From the NCBI GenBank assembly GCA_015058625.1, contig SVCA01000002.1, positions 62,001 to 126,000 on the forward strand: DNA of 64,000 nt. The letters run 5' to 3'. The notes under the pieces are model-generated. The model had not been told where the DNA came from. It saw nothing but the letters and a program-made list of their open reading frames with translations, and searched no databases. The position numbers and the translations under genes were made by a program. Source of the stretch: Pseudoselenomonas ruminantium (GTDB taxonomy: Bacteria > Bacillota > Negativicutes > Selenomonadales > Selenomonadaceae). This document shows, in pieces, positions 42,619-50,746 of the stretch (the first letter of the stretch is position 1; each line of letters starts with the position of its first letter).

Positions 42619-43269
42619 GTGCGTTTACGGAGAAAGCCTTGGGTAGATGAAGCTATCCATGAATTCGATGACTTTGTGTTCAGCAAGGACCAGGAAATTG
42701 GCGAGGAGAAAAAGGGCCAGTGGGGAGAAATCTTCAGCCGCCAGGCACCACTGCATGTGGAACTGGGCACTGGCAAGGGCGATTTTATCACCCAGCTGGC
42801 AGAACGCAATCCCGACATCAACTATATCGGCATTGAAGCCCAGCAGGATGTGCTCTACTCTGCGGCCAAGAAGGTGGCAGAAAAGGGCCTGACCAATGTG
42901 CGCTTGCTGGTTTTTGACATCAACAACATTGAAAACATCTTCGCGGAAGGTGAAGTGGACCGTTTCTATGTGAACTTCTGCGACCCTTGGCCAAAGAAGC
43001 GTCATGCCAAGCGCCGCCTGACACATGTGGGGTTTTTGGAAAAATACCGCAAGCTGCTGAAAAAGCCTGGCGAGCTTCATTTTAAGACGGACAACCGTCC
43101 GCTGTTCGATTTCTCTTTGGAACAGTTCGAGGAAGCGGGCCTCAAGGTGCAGGATGTTTCCTTTGACCTCCATGCGGAGAATCGTCCGGACAATATCATG
43201 ACGGAGTATGAACGCAAGTTCAGCGGCTTCGGCGAGAAAATCAACCGTTGTGAGGTAATATTCGCATAA
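42619..43269 (+). CDS. trmB: tRNA (guanine-N7)-methyltransferase TrmB
   Basis: 216 residues, from GTG 42619 with AAGGAGA upstream. SAM-binding motif HVELGTGKGDFITQLAE, then IGIEAQQDVLYSAAKK, and the family signature VNFCDPWPKKRHAKRRLTH with FKTDNRPLFDFSLE. It forms m7G46 in the variable loop of tRNAs. It begins 12 bp after the regulator gene and is followed 20 bp later by the SEDS gene. Confidence 0.95.
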   Translation: MRLRRKPWVDEAIHEFDDFVFSKDQEIGEEKKGQWGEIFSRQAPLHVELGTGKGDFITQLAERNPDINYIGIEAQQDVLYSAAKKVAEKGLTNVRLLVFDINNIENIFAEGEVDRFYVNFCDPWPKKRHAKRRLTHVGFLEKYRKLLKKPGELHFKTDNRPLFDFSLEQFEEAGLKVQDVSFDLHAENRPDNIMTEYERKFSGFGEKINRCEVIFA

Positions 43270-43288
43270 GGCACAAGGAGGCTTTTTC

Positions 43289-44464
43289 GTGCGGATTCGG
43301 AAAAAGATTTGGAATAACGATGCGGAGCCTATTATTGCCATTATGGTGGTGCTGATGGTGCTGGGAACCATCAATGTCTTTAGTTCCAGTTTTGTGCTGG
43401 GGACTACGGATTACGAAAATCCCTATCACTTTTTGCGCCGCCATGTATTGGTTATGCTGGCCGGGCTGGTACTGTTCTTTGTCTTCCGCAAGATTAACTA
43501 CCGGCGCTGGCGGCCCTTGCAGGGGCCATTGATGTTGGCGGTCATTGGCGCGACCTTCCTGTCGTTGGTCGGGGTACTGGTTATCGGTACGGAGGTTAAC
43601 GGTGCCAAACGATGGCTCTTCGGTGCCCAGCCGGCGGAATTGGCCAAGCTGGTGTCTTTGATGCTTGCGGCTTCAACTTTGTCGGCAAGGATAAAGCGGG
43701 GCAAGGCCAACTCCTTGTTCAACGTATGCAATCTGAAATACGGCATCATCGTGGTGATGGCTGTGCTTATCGAACTGGAGCCGGATATGGGAACCGCGGC
43801 CATTGTGCTGGGCGTGCCCGTTATCATGGCGGTGGTGGCTGGCATGTCCTTCAAGTATGTGTTGGGGCTGGGAGGATTTCTCGCCCTGCTCATTCTCATT
43901 TTGGTCAATGTTCAGCCCTATCGTATGGCCCGGCTTAAGGTTTGGTTTGACCCTTGGGCGGATGCGCAGGGGATGGGCTATCAGACGGTGCAGTCTTTGT
44001 CCACCATCGGCTCCGGCGGCTTCTGGGGCATGGGCCTGGGCGAAGGTGTCAGCAAGTACGAGTACCTGCCGGAAGCCCATACAGACTTTGCCTTTGCCAT
44101 CTTCAGTCAGGAGCACGGCTATATGGGAGCCTTTCTGGTGTTCCTGTTATTGGCTTTGTTGGTGCTCTTCTGCGTGCGCATTGCCAACCGGGCTCCGGAT
44201 GAGTTCGGTCAGATGCTCGCTACCGGCATTATGGTGCTCATTGCCGGGCAAGCCATTGCCAACATTATGATGGTTGGCGGACTGCTGCCTGTAGTCGGCG
44301 TCCCCTTGCCCTTTATCAGTTACGGCGGCTCGTCGCTGATGGTCTCCATGGTGGCCATGGGGATGCTCTTAAATATCTGCGACCACGGGAGTAAAACATC
44401 GGAAGATAGAGATGCGCCTGGGGGAAAAGAGGATAAGGGGCCGAGGTTGCGGCTGGTCAAATAA
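43289..44464 (+). CDS. ftsW: SEDS-family peptidoglycan polymerase (FtsW/RodA)
   Basis: 391 residues from GTG 43289 (AAGGAGG upstream), ten membrane helices. Family motifs: GAKRWLFGAQPAELAKLVSLM, ELEPDMGTAAIVLG, GYQTVQSLSTIGSGGFWGMGLGEGVSKYEYLPEAHTDFAF broken over two loops, and VPLPFISYGGSSL near the C-terminus. FtsW polymerises septal and RodA lateral glycan strands. The GEG-S-K-x-Y-L-P-EAHTDF loop favours FtsW, but the distinction is not certain. The cytoplasmic C-terminal tail is charged. Confidence 0.85.
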   Translation: MRIRKKIWNNDAEPIIAIMVVLMVLGTINVFSSSFVLGTTDYENPYHFLRRHVLVMLAGLVLFFVFRKINYRRWRPLQGPLMLAVIGATFLSLVGVLVIGTEVNGAKRWLFGAQPAELAKLVSLMLAASTLSARIKRGKANSLFNVCNLKYGIIVVMAVLIELEPDMGTAAIVLGVPVIMAVVAGMSFKYVLGLGGFLALLILILVNVQPYRMARLKVWFDPWADAQGMGYQTVQSLSTIGSGGFWGMGLGEGVSKYEYLPEAHTDFAFAIFSQEHGYMGAFLVFLLLALLVLFCVRIANRAPDEFGQMLATGIMVLIAGQAIANIMMVGGLLPVVGVPLPFISYGGSSLMVSMVAMGMLLNICDHGSKTSEDRDAPGGKEDKGPRLRLVK

Positions 44465-44491
44465 GTTTAAGTTTACATCGATAAAAAAGAC

Positions 44492-44570
44492 GCCCGGTGG
44501 CTGATAATACTTTCCCTCTGCTTATGCAGGCTTGCCTAACGCGATGGGAAAGCATTACCAGCCACCGGGC
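44492..44570. repeat. Long hairpin repeat B
   Basis: 79 nt. Arms GCCCGGTGGCTGATAATACT (44492 on, through TTTCCC at 44516) and the complement ending at 44570, with 3 mismatches over 25 positions that are mostly G-U or compensable. The tip CTGCTTATGCAGGCTTGCCT (44518-44537), continuing AACGC, is shared with repeat D. An A run on its left side becomes TTTTTT after the hairpin on the - strand, so it could terminate ygbA transcription. Confidence 0.8.
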
Positions 44571-44595
44571 TTATTGCGTACATCACATATAGGTG

Positions 44596-44686
44596 CTAAG
44601 GCGCACAGGAGACTGGCAATGTTTTTCTTCGCTGAGACGCAAGCGTCAAACGCTACGAAAAATCATTGCCAATCTCCTGCGCTTAG
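44596..44686. repeat. Long hairpin repeat C
   Basis: 91 nt. The left arm CTAAGGCGCACAGGAGACTG (44596-44615), continuing GCAATGTTTTTCTTCGCTGAGACGC, pairs with a right arm ending in TGCGCTTAG at 44686. The tip is GACGC-AA-GCGTC. The arm core GGAGACTGGCAATG is similar to GGTGGCTGGTAATG of repeat B. Confidence 0.8.
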
Positions 44687-44728
44687 TGTGATTGATTTTG
44701 CGCTGCTTTCAATTCGTGCCAAAAGAAA

Positions 44729-44811
44729 GGAGGGCGGGGAAGACGGTTGCTTTCGGCAGCGTTAGACAAGCCTGTATAAGCAGCCGAAAGTAATTACCTC
44801 TCCCGCCCTCC
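44729..44811. repeat. Long hairpin repeat D
   Basis: 83 nt. Arms GGAGGGCGGGGAAGACGGTT (44729 on, through GCTTTCGGCAGCG) and the complement ending at 44811. The tip GCGTTAGACAAGCCTGTATA (44759-44778), continuing AGCAG, is the reverse complement of the tip of repeat B except for two positions, which form a base pair (A-T here, G-C in B). No gene is visible between 44465 and 44856 apart from these repeats. Confidence 0.8.
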
Positions 44812-44856
44812 GGCGGATTGTATCGAACTAAAATCGAACTCTAAGCGAGTAAAATC

Positions 44857-45318
44857 TTATTTCTTTTCTTTGCGTTCCTTGGCGCGCTTCTTAGCAGCCT
44901 CTGCCTTGGCCTTGACTTTATCGTCAATTTTCTTGGCCTGTTGGAACTTGGCGTAATCCACGCCCATGCTGGCCAGTTTGTGTTTGATGGTCATCATGGG
45001 GTGGGACAGGAACATGCGTTTCTGGCTGCCGTTCATGATAGCCATGAATTCCTGCGACTGTTTGGCCCCCAGGCATTCAGCCGCTCTATCGCAGCGGTCG
45101 CAGATGGGCTTGGTGATGCCGTAGGGGCAGCGGCTCATCTTGGTCAGTACCGTAGCCAGAAGTGCCGTGCACTTGGGGCAGAGTTTATCGCCCTTGGTAT
45201 CGTGGTGGCTGTGGCAGTAAACGCCGAAGGTCTTCTTGATGTTGGCCTTTTCCTTCGGAATATTGTTTTTGATTTCTACCGGCTTGCGCTTGGGCAGAAA
45301 ACGCGAAAAAATGCTCAT
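44857..45318 (-). CDS. ygbA: YgbA-like (nitrous-oxide-stimulated promoter family) protein
   Basis: 153 residues. The family pattern is visible: YCHSHHDTKGDKLCPKCTAL, RCPYGITKPICDRCDRAAEC, and MNGSQKRMFLSHPMMTIKH. The eight cysteines plus histidines suggest a metal site. YgbA of E. coli is controlled by NsrR and is linked to recovery from nitric oxide stress. The C-terminal 25 residues are a Lys/Ala/Glu-rich tail that is not part of the domain. It is monocistronic on the - strand and lies among + strand genes. With nitrate respiration nearby, NO exposure is plausible. Confidence 0.75.
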   Translation of the reverse strand: MSIFSRFLPKRKPVEIKNNIPKEKANIKKTFGVYCHSHHDTKGDKLCPKCTALLATVLTKMSRCPYGITKPICDRCDRAAECLGAKQSQEFMAIMNGSQKRMFLSHPMMTIKHKLASMGVDYAKFQQAKKIDDKVKAKAEAAKKRAKERKEKK

Positions 45319-45469
45319 TCTCGTATCACCTTTCGATTATGGATATATAATACACCCTTCTATTTTAATGGCATTTTAAGATAAAAGCAAGGGTACAGGA
45401 CGAATGAACTCTTGACCTATGGTTGTTTTTTAGTATAATTTAAGATGTAGGATTGTATATTACACAGAA

Positions 45470-45676
45470 TTGAGGGTGGAGAAAATAGGATTCATAAAGA
45501 CACATGGAAAATTGATTACCAATATTTTAGTGGTACTTTTAGTGGTAGCAGCAGTATACACCAAGCTGCAGGAAAACGGTATGGATTCCCTGTTCAAACT
45601 GACGGATTTGTACATTCTGGCAGGGGGCATTTTAGGCTTATTGCTGCTTCGTTTTATCGGTCAGCGTCGGAAATAA
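45470..45676 (+). CDS. Small two-helix membrane protein
   Basis: 68 residues from TTG 45470 (GTG 45476 is an alternative). Two hydrophobic helices (about 16-30 and 46-62; ITNILVVLLVVAAVY and LYILAGGILGLLLLRFI) connected by a short loop, with a basic end IGQRRK. I know no family for it. It precedes the DegS-like kinase by 37 bp on the same strand, so the two are probably co-transcribed and may be functionally linked. Confidence 0.55.
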   Translation: MRVEKIGFIKTHGKLITNILVVLLVVAAVYTKLQENGMDSLFKLTDLYILAGGILGLLLLRFIGQRRK

Positions 45677-45713
45677 CAGCCGCTAGAGGTACGGCGGTGT
45701 CAAGGAGGCCAAC

Positions 45714-46991
45714 ATGGCAGACCAGCAGAGTGGGAGCCTCCCCCCGGATATGGGGGGGCTGCAGGCACAGTCCCTGAAGAAAATTTTAAGCAACACAATC
45801 AGTACCATTGAGGACAACAAGTCACAGATTTTTGAAATCTATGAGACTGCCCGCTCGGAAGTGGAAAGCAGCCGCAAGCTGCTGGAGGATTTGCGGGAGC
45901 AGACCCGGCAGACCATTGAGCGGGTGGACGGACTCTCCAAACAGGAACAGCAGGAAAAGCAGAAGCTGGTCAAGGTCAGCAGCAATTTCCAGGATTATTC
46001 CGAGGAAAAGGTGCGGGAATGCTATGAGTCTGTGAAGAATGTGCAGGTGTCTCTGGGCGTAGAGCGGGAGAAGGAAGCAAATCTTCGCGCCCAGCGTGAT
46101 AAATTGGAGCTGCGCTTGCGGAATCTGCAGACCATGCTGGCCCAGGCTGAGCATCTGGCATTGGCTGTGGGTTCGGTACTGTCCTATCTAAGCACCCAGG
46201 TAAACGGCGTTATTTGGAAAATTGAGGCGGTACAGAAGGAAAAATTTGTGGGCGCACGTATCATCAAGGCCCAGGAGGAGGAGCGTTACCGCATCTCCCG
46301 GGAAATGCATGATGGTCCGGCACAGGATTTGGCCAATATCATTTTCCAGACCTCCATTGCCGAGAAATTGGTGGATTATGACCCGGATGAGGCCAAGCGT
46401 ACCCTGCAGGAAATGCGGCAGCAGATGCGGGATTGCTTAGGCAGTGTGCGGGAAGTTATCTTTGATATGCGTCCCATGGCTTTGGATGATTTGGGACTGG
46501 TGGCGGCGCTCAATCAGCTGATTGGCCGTCTGGCTTCACGCGGAACTTTGGCCATTGATTTTTCCATGGATGGCAAGGTTTACGAACTTCCTAAGCATGT
46601 GGAAATTGCCATCTTCCGCATTGTGCAGGAGGCCTTGAACAATATCTATCACCATGCAGATGTCAAACAGGCCAAAGTGCGCCTGCTCTATTCACCAGCG
46701 GCTGTTTCGGCGCTGATTGAAGATAACGGCAAGGGCTTTGACCCGGATGCCAAGGAAGAAGCTCAGAATGTGGATGAGGAAACGGAGGAAGTGGTAGAGA
46801 CCAACCACCATTTCGGCCTTATGGGCATGCGGGAGCGGGCCAAAATCATCGGGGCAGAGCTTAACATTACCTCGGCGATAGGAGAAGGCACGCGGGTGCA
46901 TCTGCGGGTGCCCTTGCATGAACCTGTGCAGGAAGCCAAGGACGTAAAGGTGGTCAAGACGCCAGCAAAGAAAAAAGGCAAAGGCAGATGA
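45714..46991 (+). CDS. DegS-like sensor histidine kinase
   Basis: 425 residues with no membrane segment. The N-terminal half (about 25-150) is a long coiled coil rich in Glu, Gln and Lys. The HisKA_3 site is EEERYRISREMHDGPAQDLAN with phospho-acceptor His199. The HATPase domain carries HVEIAIFRIVQEALNNIYHHA (N box), DNGKGFD (G1) and HFGLMGMRERA (G2). This is the DegS plan of B. subtilis (cytoplasmic, coiled-coil sensor). No DegU-type response regulator follows; the next gene is a decarboxylase that overlaps by 4 bp. Its partner must be elsewhere. Confidence 0.85.
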   Translation: MADQQSGSLPPDMGGLQAQSLKKILSNTISTIEDNKSQIFEIYETARSEVESSRKLLEDLREQTRQTIERVDGLSKQEQQEKQKLVKVSSNFQDYSEEKVRECYESVKNVQVSLGVEREKEANLRAQRDKLELRLRNLQTMLAQAEHLALAVGSVLSYLSTQVNGVIWKIEAVQKEKFVGARIIKAQEEERYRISREMHDGPAQDLANIIFQTSIAEKLVDYDPDEAKRTLQEMRQQMRDCLGSVREVIFDMRPMALDDLGLVAALNQLIGRLASRGTLAIDFSMDGKVYELPKHVEIAIFRIVQEALNNIYHHADVKQAKVRLLYSPAAVSALIEDNGKGFDPDAKEEAQNVDEETEEVVETNHHFGLMGMRERAKIIGAELNITSAIGEGTRVHLRVPLHEPVQEAKDVKVVKTPAKKKGKGR

Positions 46992-48451
46992 CAGATACGA
47001 AGAACGAATTTCGAGCGCCGGTGGCGGAGGCTATGAAGGCCTACGCGCAAGACGGCGCTCTCGCATTTCATACACCGGGGCATAAGCAGGGGCTGGGCGC
47101 ACATCCGCTCCTGCAGGAACTCATTACCCCGCAGGGGCTGCGTGAAGAAGTTTCTCTGATGGAGGAACTCGATGACCTTCACGAACCCACCATGTGCATA
47201 AAAGAAGCCCAGAAACTTGCGGCAGCGCTCTATGGAGCCGATGCCGCTTATTTCATGATTAACGGCACCAGCGGGGCCATTCATGCCATGATTATAGGCT
47301 GCTTAAAGCCCGGCGACAAGGTATTATTGCCGCGCAATGCGCACCGCTCCATGATTGGGGGGCTGATTCTGGCAGGAGTGAACCCTGTCTTTATCCAGCC
47401 CCGCATTGACAAGAAGCTGGGCATTCCCATGGGCTTGCAGCTGGCAGATATTGTGGCAGCGGCAGACGAACATCCCGAGGCAAAGGCACTGCTGCTGGTC
47501 TATCCCACTTATTATGGCGTGACCATTGACTTGTCAAAAGTGGCCGATTTCGTCCATAGCCGCAGGATGCTCCTGCTGGTGGACGAGGCTCATGGCCCCC
47601 ATCTGAAGTTCAGCGACAGGCTGCCTCTGCAGGCCTTGGATGCCGGAGCGGATATGGCGGCCCAGAGCACCCATAAAATTTTGGGCTCCATGACGCAGAC
47701 TTCCATCCTGCTGGCCAGAAAAGACCGCATTGATTTGGAACGGGTGCGCTGTGCGGCAAGTCTGTTGCAGTCCACCAGCCCCAATCAGCTGCTGCTTGCC
47801 TCGTTGGACATTGCACGGCTGCAGATGGCAGAGCAGGGCGAAGAACTGGTGAACCGGGCTGTAAGGCTCGCGGAAAAACTGCGGCAGGCAGTCAATGCGA
47901 TTCCGGGGCTCTGGAGCTTCGGGGCAGATTATCTGCCTGCTGGCGAATCGCTCGACCTGACCAAGGTCACTGTGAGCGTCCGCGGCTTGGGCATTACCGG
48001 CGTGCAGGCCGAGTCCATCCTGCGCCATACGTATAAGATACAGTGCGAGCTTTCCGATGCTTACAATCTGCTCTTTATCATTTCCTATGCGGATACGGAA
48101 GCGCAGGTGAAGATTCTGGTGGAAGCCCTGCAGGGATTGGCGGCGCAGTTTGCAGGTGCTGATGAATTGACCCTGCCGGTGGAAATCCCGCCGGTGCCTG
48201 CTGTGGGCATCCGTCCCCGCGAGGCCTTTTTCGGCGGGCGAGAGACGGTGGACTTTGAAGAGGCGGCGGGGTTAATCGCCGCCGAGCAGATTATGTTCTA
48301 TCCGCCGGGGATTCCCATTCTGGCACCGGGGGATGAGATTGAGCCCGAGGCCCTTTATTATATTCGCACCATGCAGCGGCTGGGGCTGAAAGTTGTGGGC
48401 CCTGCAGACAGCACACTGCAAACCATTCAAGTTGTGAGGGATAACCGATGA
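46988..48451 (+). CDS. Orn/Lys/Arg decarboxylase (fold-type I PLP)
   Basis: 487 residues. AFHTPGHKQGLGAHPLL at the N-terminus, MINGTSGAIHAMI, LLVDEAHGPHLKFSDRLP, and the Schiff-base lysine in AQSTHKILGSMTQTS (Lys230). The C-terminal domain ends with EQIMFYPPGIPILAPGDEI. It corresponds to the YaaO/SpeA-type enzymes of Firmicutes, which lack the N-terminal wing domain of the inducible E. coli enzymes. Lysine, arginine or ornithine could be the substrate. The order decarboxylase-tmk is the same as yaaO-tmk in B. subtilis. Its ATG overlaps the kinase stop. Confidence 0.85.
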   Translation: MTDTKNEFRAPVAEAMKAYAQDGALAFHTPGHKQGLGAHPLLQELITPQGLREEVSLMEELDDLHEPTMCIKEAQKLAAALYGADAAYFMINGTSGAIHAMIIGCLKPGDKVLLPRNAHRSMIGGLILAGVNPVFIQPRIDKKLGIPMGLQLADIVAAADEHPEAKALLLVYPTYYGVTIDLSKVADFVHSRRMLLLVDEAHGPHLKFSDRLPLQALDAGADMAAQSTHKILGSMTQTSILLARKDRIDLERVRCAASLLQSTSPNQLLLASLDIARLQMAEQGEELVNRAVRLAEKLRQAVNAIPGLWSFGADYLPAGESLDLTKVTVSVRGLGITGVQAESILRHTYKIQCELSDAYNLLFIISYADTEAQVKILVEALQGLAAQFAGADELTLPVEIPPVPAVGIRPREAFFGGRETVDFEEAAGLIAAEQIMFYPPGIPILAPGDEIEPEALYYIRTMQRLGLKVVGPADSTLQTIQVVRDNR

Positions 48452-49122
48452 AAGGTAAACTGATTATTATAGAAGCAGGGGACGGCAGCGGCAAGGCCAC
48501 CCAGACCAAGGCGCTCTACGACCATTTGCAGGCAGATGGGCATAGGGTGCACCGCATTGAGTTCCCCGATTATAAAGATGATTCTTCGGCGCTCGTGCGC
48601 ATGTACTTAGGCGGAGCCTTTGGGGAAAAGGCGGCAGATGTAAATGCTTATGCCGCATCCACCTTCTTTGCGGTAGACCGGTTCGCTTCCTACCAGCGCA
48701 AATGGCGGGATTACTACGAAGCCGGGGACATCATTCTGGCTGACCGCTATACCACGAGCAATATGGTGCATCAGGCGGTTAAACTCACGGATAAGACCGA
48801 GCGGGAAAAATTTTTGGACTGGCTCTGGGATTTTGAGTTCAATAAGATGGGCCTGCCTGTGCCGGATAAGGTGATTTTCCTCGATATGGCTCCGGAAGTG
48901 GCGGATAAACTCATTGCTGCCCGAGCTGAGGAAACGGCAACTAAGAAGGATATTCACGAGCGGGATACGGATTATCTGCATCGCTGTCACAATGCTTATC
49001 TGGAACTGGCAGATAAGTATAAATGGGATAAGGTTATCTGCAACGAAGGAAATAATCCACGGAAAATCGAAGATATCCACAGAGATGTGTATAAACTTGT
49101 GGATAAGTTACTGAAAGAGTAA
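48448..49122 (+). CDS. tmk: Thymidylate kinase
   Basis: 224 residues. P-loop EAGDGSGKATQT with Ala in place of the more usual Thr/Ser after GK, DRFASYQRKWRDYYEAGDIILADRYTTSN with the DRY(T/S) motif, and a lid region around EETATKKDIHE. It phosphorylates dTMP to dTDP for DNA synthesis. The protein is a little longer than B. subtilis Tmk (212). It overlaps the decarboxylase gene by 4 bp (ATGA) and is followed by rnmV. Confidence 0.9.
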   Translation: MKGKLIIIEAGDGSGKATQTKALYDHLQADGHRVHRIEFPDYKDDSSALVRMYLGGAFGEKAADVNAYAASTFFAVDRFASYQRKWRDYYEAGDIILADRYTTSNMVHQAVKLTDKTEREKFLDWLWDFEFNKMGLPVPDKVIFLDMAPEVADKLIAARAEETATKKDIHERDTDYLHRCHNAYLELADKYKWDKVICNEGNNPRKIEDIHRDVYKLVDKLLKE

Positions 49123-49132
49123 GGAGTTTTCA

Positions 49133-49690
49133 ATGATAAAGGAAGTTTTGGTGGTGGAAGGCAAGATGGACGTGGTGGCCATCGACAAGGCTGTGGAAGC
49201 TGACTGCATCATCACCGAAGGATTCAATCTGAAAAAACAGGCCCTCAAGAATATCGAGCAGGCCTATAAGAAGCGGGGCATCATCATCATGACCGACCCG
49301 GATTCGGCAGGCGAGCGGATTCGCTCGTATCTCACCAAGCGGTTCCCCCATGCCAAGCACGCCTTTGTGCCTGTGGAGGATGCCACGGATAATGACGATA
49401 TCGGCATTGAACAGGCCAAGCCCGATGCCATCCGTAAGGCGCTGGAAAAAGTTCGCACCATGGACTGGGAGCCTACCAATAATTTCAGCGGGGCGGATTT
49501 GATTGTCAATGACCTGTCCGGCGCCAATGCTGCCGCCAGCCGCCGCGCAAAACTCGGAGCCAAGTTAGGTTTGGGCTTTGCCAATGCCAAGACCTTTTTG
49601 AAGCGGCTCAATCATTACGGCGTGACCCGGGAAGAATTTGACAAAGCCGTAGCGGAACTGAATGCAGAAGAAGCGGAGGAGAATAAATGA
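49133..49690 (+). CDS. rnmV: Ribonuclease M5
   Basis: 185 residues. The Toprim domain occupies the first 100: EVLVVEGKMDVVAIDKAVEAD with the catalytic Glu, and IIIMTDPDSAGERIRSYL with the DxD. HAFVPVEDATDNDDIGIEQA and the following FSGADLIVNDLSG are typical of RNase M5, which removes the precursor ends of 5S rRNA in Firmicutes. It is followed by rsmA with a 4-bp overlap, the standard rnmV-ksgA pair. Confidence 0.95.
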   Translation: MIKEVLVVEGKMDVVAIDKAVEADCIITEGFNLKKQALKNIEQAYKKRGIIIMTDPDSAGERIRSYLTKRFPHAKHAFVPVEDATDNDDIGIEQAKPDAIRKALEKVRTMDWEPTNNFSGADLIVNDLSGANAAASRRAKLGAKLGLGFANAKTFLKRLNHYGVTREEFDKAVAELNAEEAEENK

Positions 49691-50550
49691 GTGATAAAGC
49701 TATACAGCCGAAGATTGCCAGCCGGGAGGTAACCACCCATATCCTCAAGGCGTTCGGATTGCGCATGAGCAAGAAACTGGGCCAGAACTTTTTGATCGAT
49801 GGCAGCATCGTGCAGGGTATTGTGGATGCGGCTCAGATTGAAGAAGGCGACCGGGTGTTGGAAATCGGCCCCGGCATTGGCACGCTGACTCAGGGCCTGG
49901 CTGAAGCTGGCGCTGATGTTACGGCAGTGGAGCTCGATAAGAAACTGCCAGCGGTTCTTGCCGAAACCCTCAAGGGGTACGACAATGTACGCATTGTGCC
50001 CGGGGATATCCTAAAGGTCAACATTCCGGAAATCATGGGCGATAAGCCCTTCAAGGTAGCGGCTAACCTGCCTTACTATATCACGACGCCGATTCTGATG
50101 GCGTTGTTGGAGCGCCATCTGCCCATCACCCATATGGTGACCATGGTGCAGAAGGAAGTGGCCCTGCGCATGGTGGCCAAACCCGGCGGCAAGGATTACG
50201 GCGCCTTGTCGGTAGCCGTGCAGTATTACACCGACCCGGAAATTGTGCTGGACGTGCCGCCCCGCTCCTTCATCCCTGCTCCGGAAGTGGACAGCGTGGT
50301 TATCGCCTGCAAAGTGCGGGAAACGCCTGCGGTACAGGTGCAGGATGAAAAGATGTTCTTCCGTGTGTTGAAGGCCGCCTTCGGCCAGCGCCGCAAGACT
50401 CTGGCCAACGCCCTCAAAGGCGGCGGAATGCCCAAAGAACAGGTGCGCGACGCCATGGAACGCGCGGGCATTGACCCAACGCGGCGGGGAGAAACGCTTT
50501 CCCTGAATGAATTTGCACAGCTTGCGGATGCGTTTAGTGCGTTAGCTTAA
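49687..50550 (+). CDS. rsmA: 16S rRNA (A1518/A1519-N6) dimethyltransferase RsmA/KsgA
   Basis: 287 residues. KKLGQNFLIDGSIVQGIV at the N-terminus, the SAM-binding motif VLEIGPGIGTLTQGLAE, the catalytic NLPYYITTPILMALL and the C-terminal helical domain (FGQRRKTLANALKGGG). It dimethylates two adjacent adenines in helix 45 of 16S rRNA, a late step of 30S maturation. It is the last gene of the rnmV pair; ACGCC...GGCGT (about 50570-50600) may form a weak terminator downstream. Confidence 0.96.
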   Translation: MSDKAIQPKIASREVTTHILKAFGLRMSKKLGQNFLIDGSIVQGIVDAAQIEEGDRVLEIGPGIGTLTQGLAEAGADVTAVELDKKLPAVLAETLKGYDNVRIVPGDILKVNIPEIMGDKPFKVAANLPYYITTPILMALLERHLPITHMVTMVQKEVALRMVAKPGGKDYGALSVAVQYYTDPEIVLDVPPRSFIPAPEVDSVVIACKVRETPAVQVQDEKMFFRVLKAAFGQRRKTLANALKGGGMPKEQVRDAMERAGIDPTRRGETLSLNEFAQLADAFSALA

Positions 50551-50746
50551 CATCTATATGCTAAGACGCCCGTTGGGGCTGTTTTCGGCGTTAATTTGGC
50601 ATAATGGCCTTAGTATACGAGATAAACGAATAAACTTGCAAAAAATGCCCAACTGCTCTTGCTACTATGCAAAAAATGTTATACAATTAGGTTCGTGTAT
50701 TGTATTAGGAAAAAATAAGCTAATTATAGCAGAAAGCAGGTAGGTT

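Noticed and set aside
44492..44811. The hairpin cluster as integron attC sites or a CRISPR array
   Set aside because: The attC-like GTTRRRY/RYYYAAC strings lie at the tips instead of the ends, no cassette genes or IntI are visible, and there are no regularly repeated direct repeats with unique spacers.
45749..45757. G7 run near the start of the DegS-like gene as another phase-variable tract
   Set aside because: It is shorter than the three runs in the polysaccharide locus and the gene is a housekeeping-type regulator in a GC-rich context.
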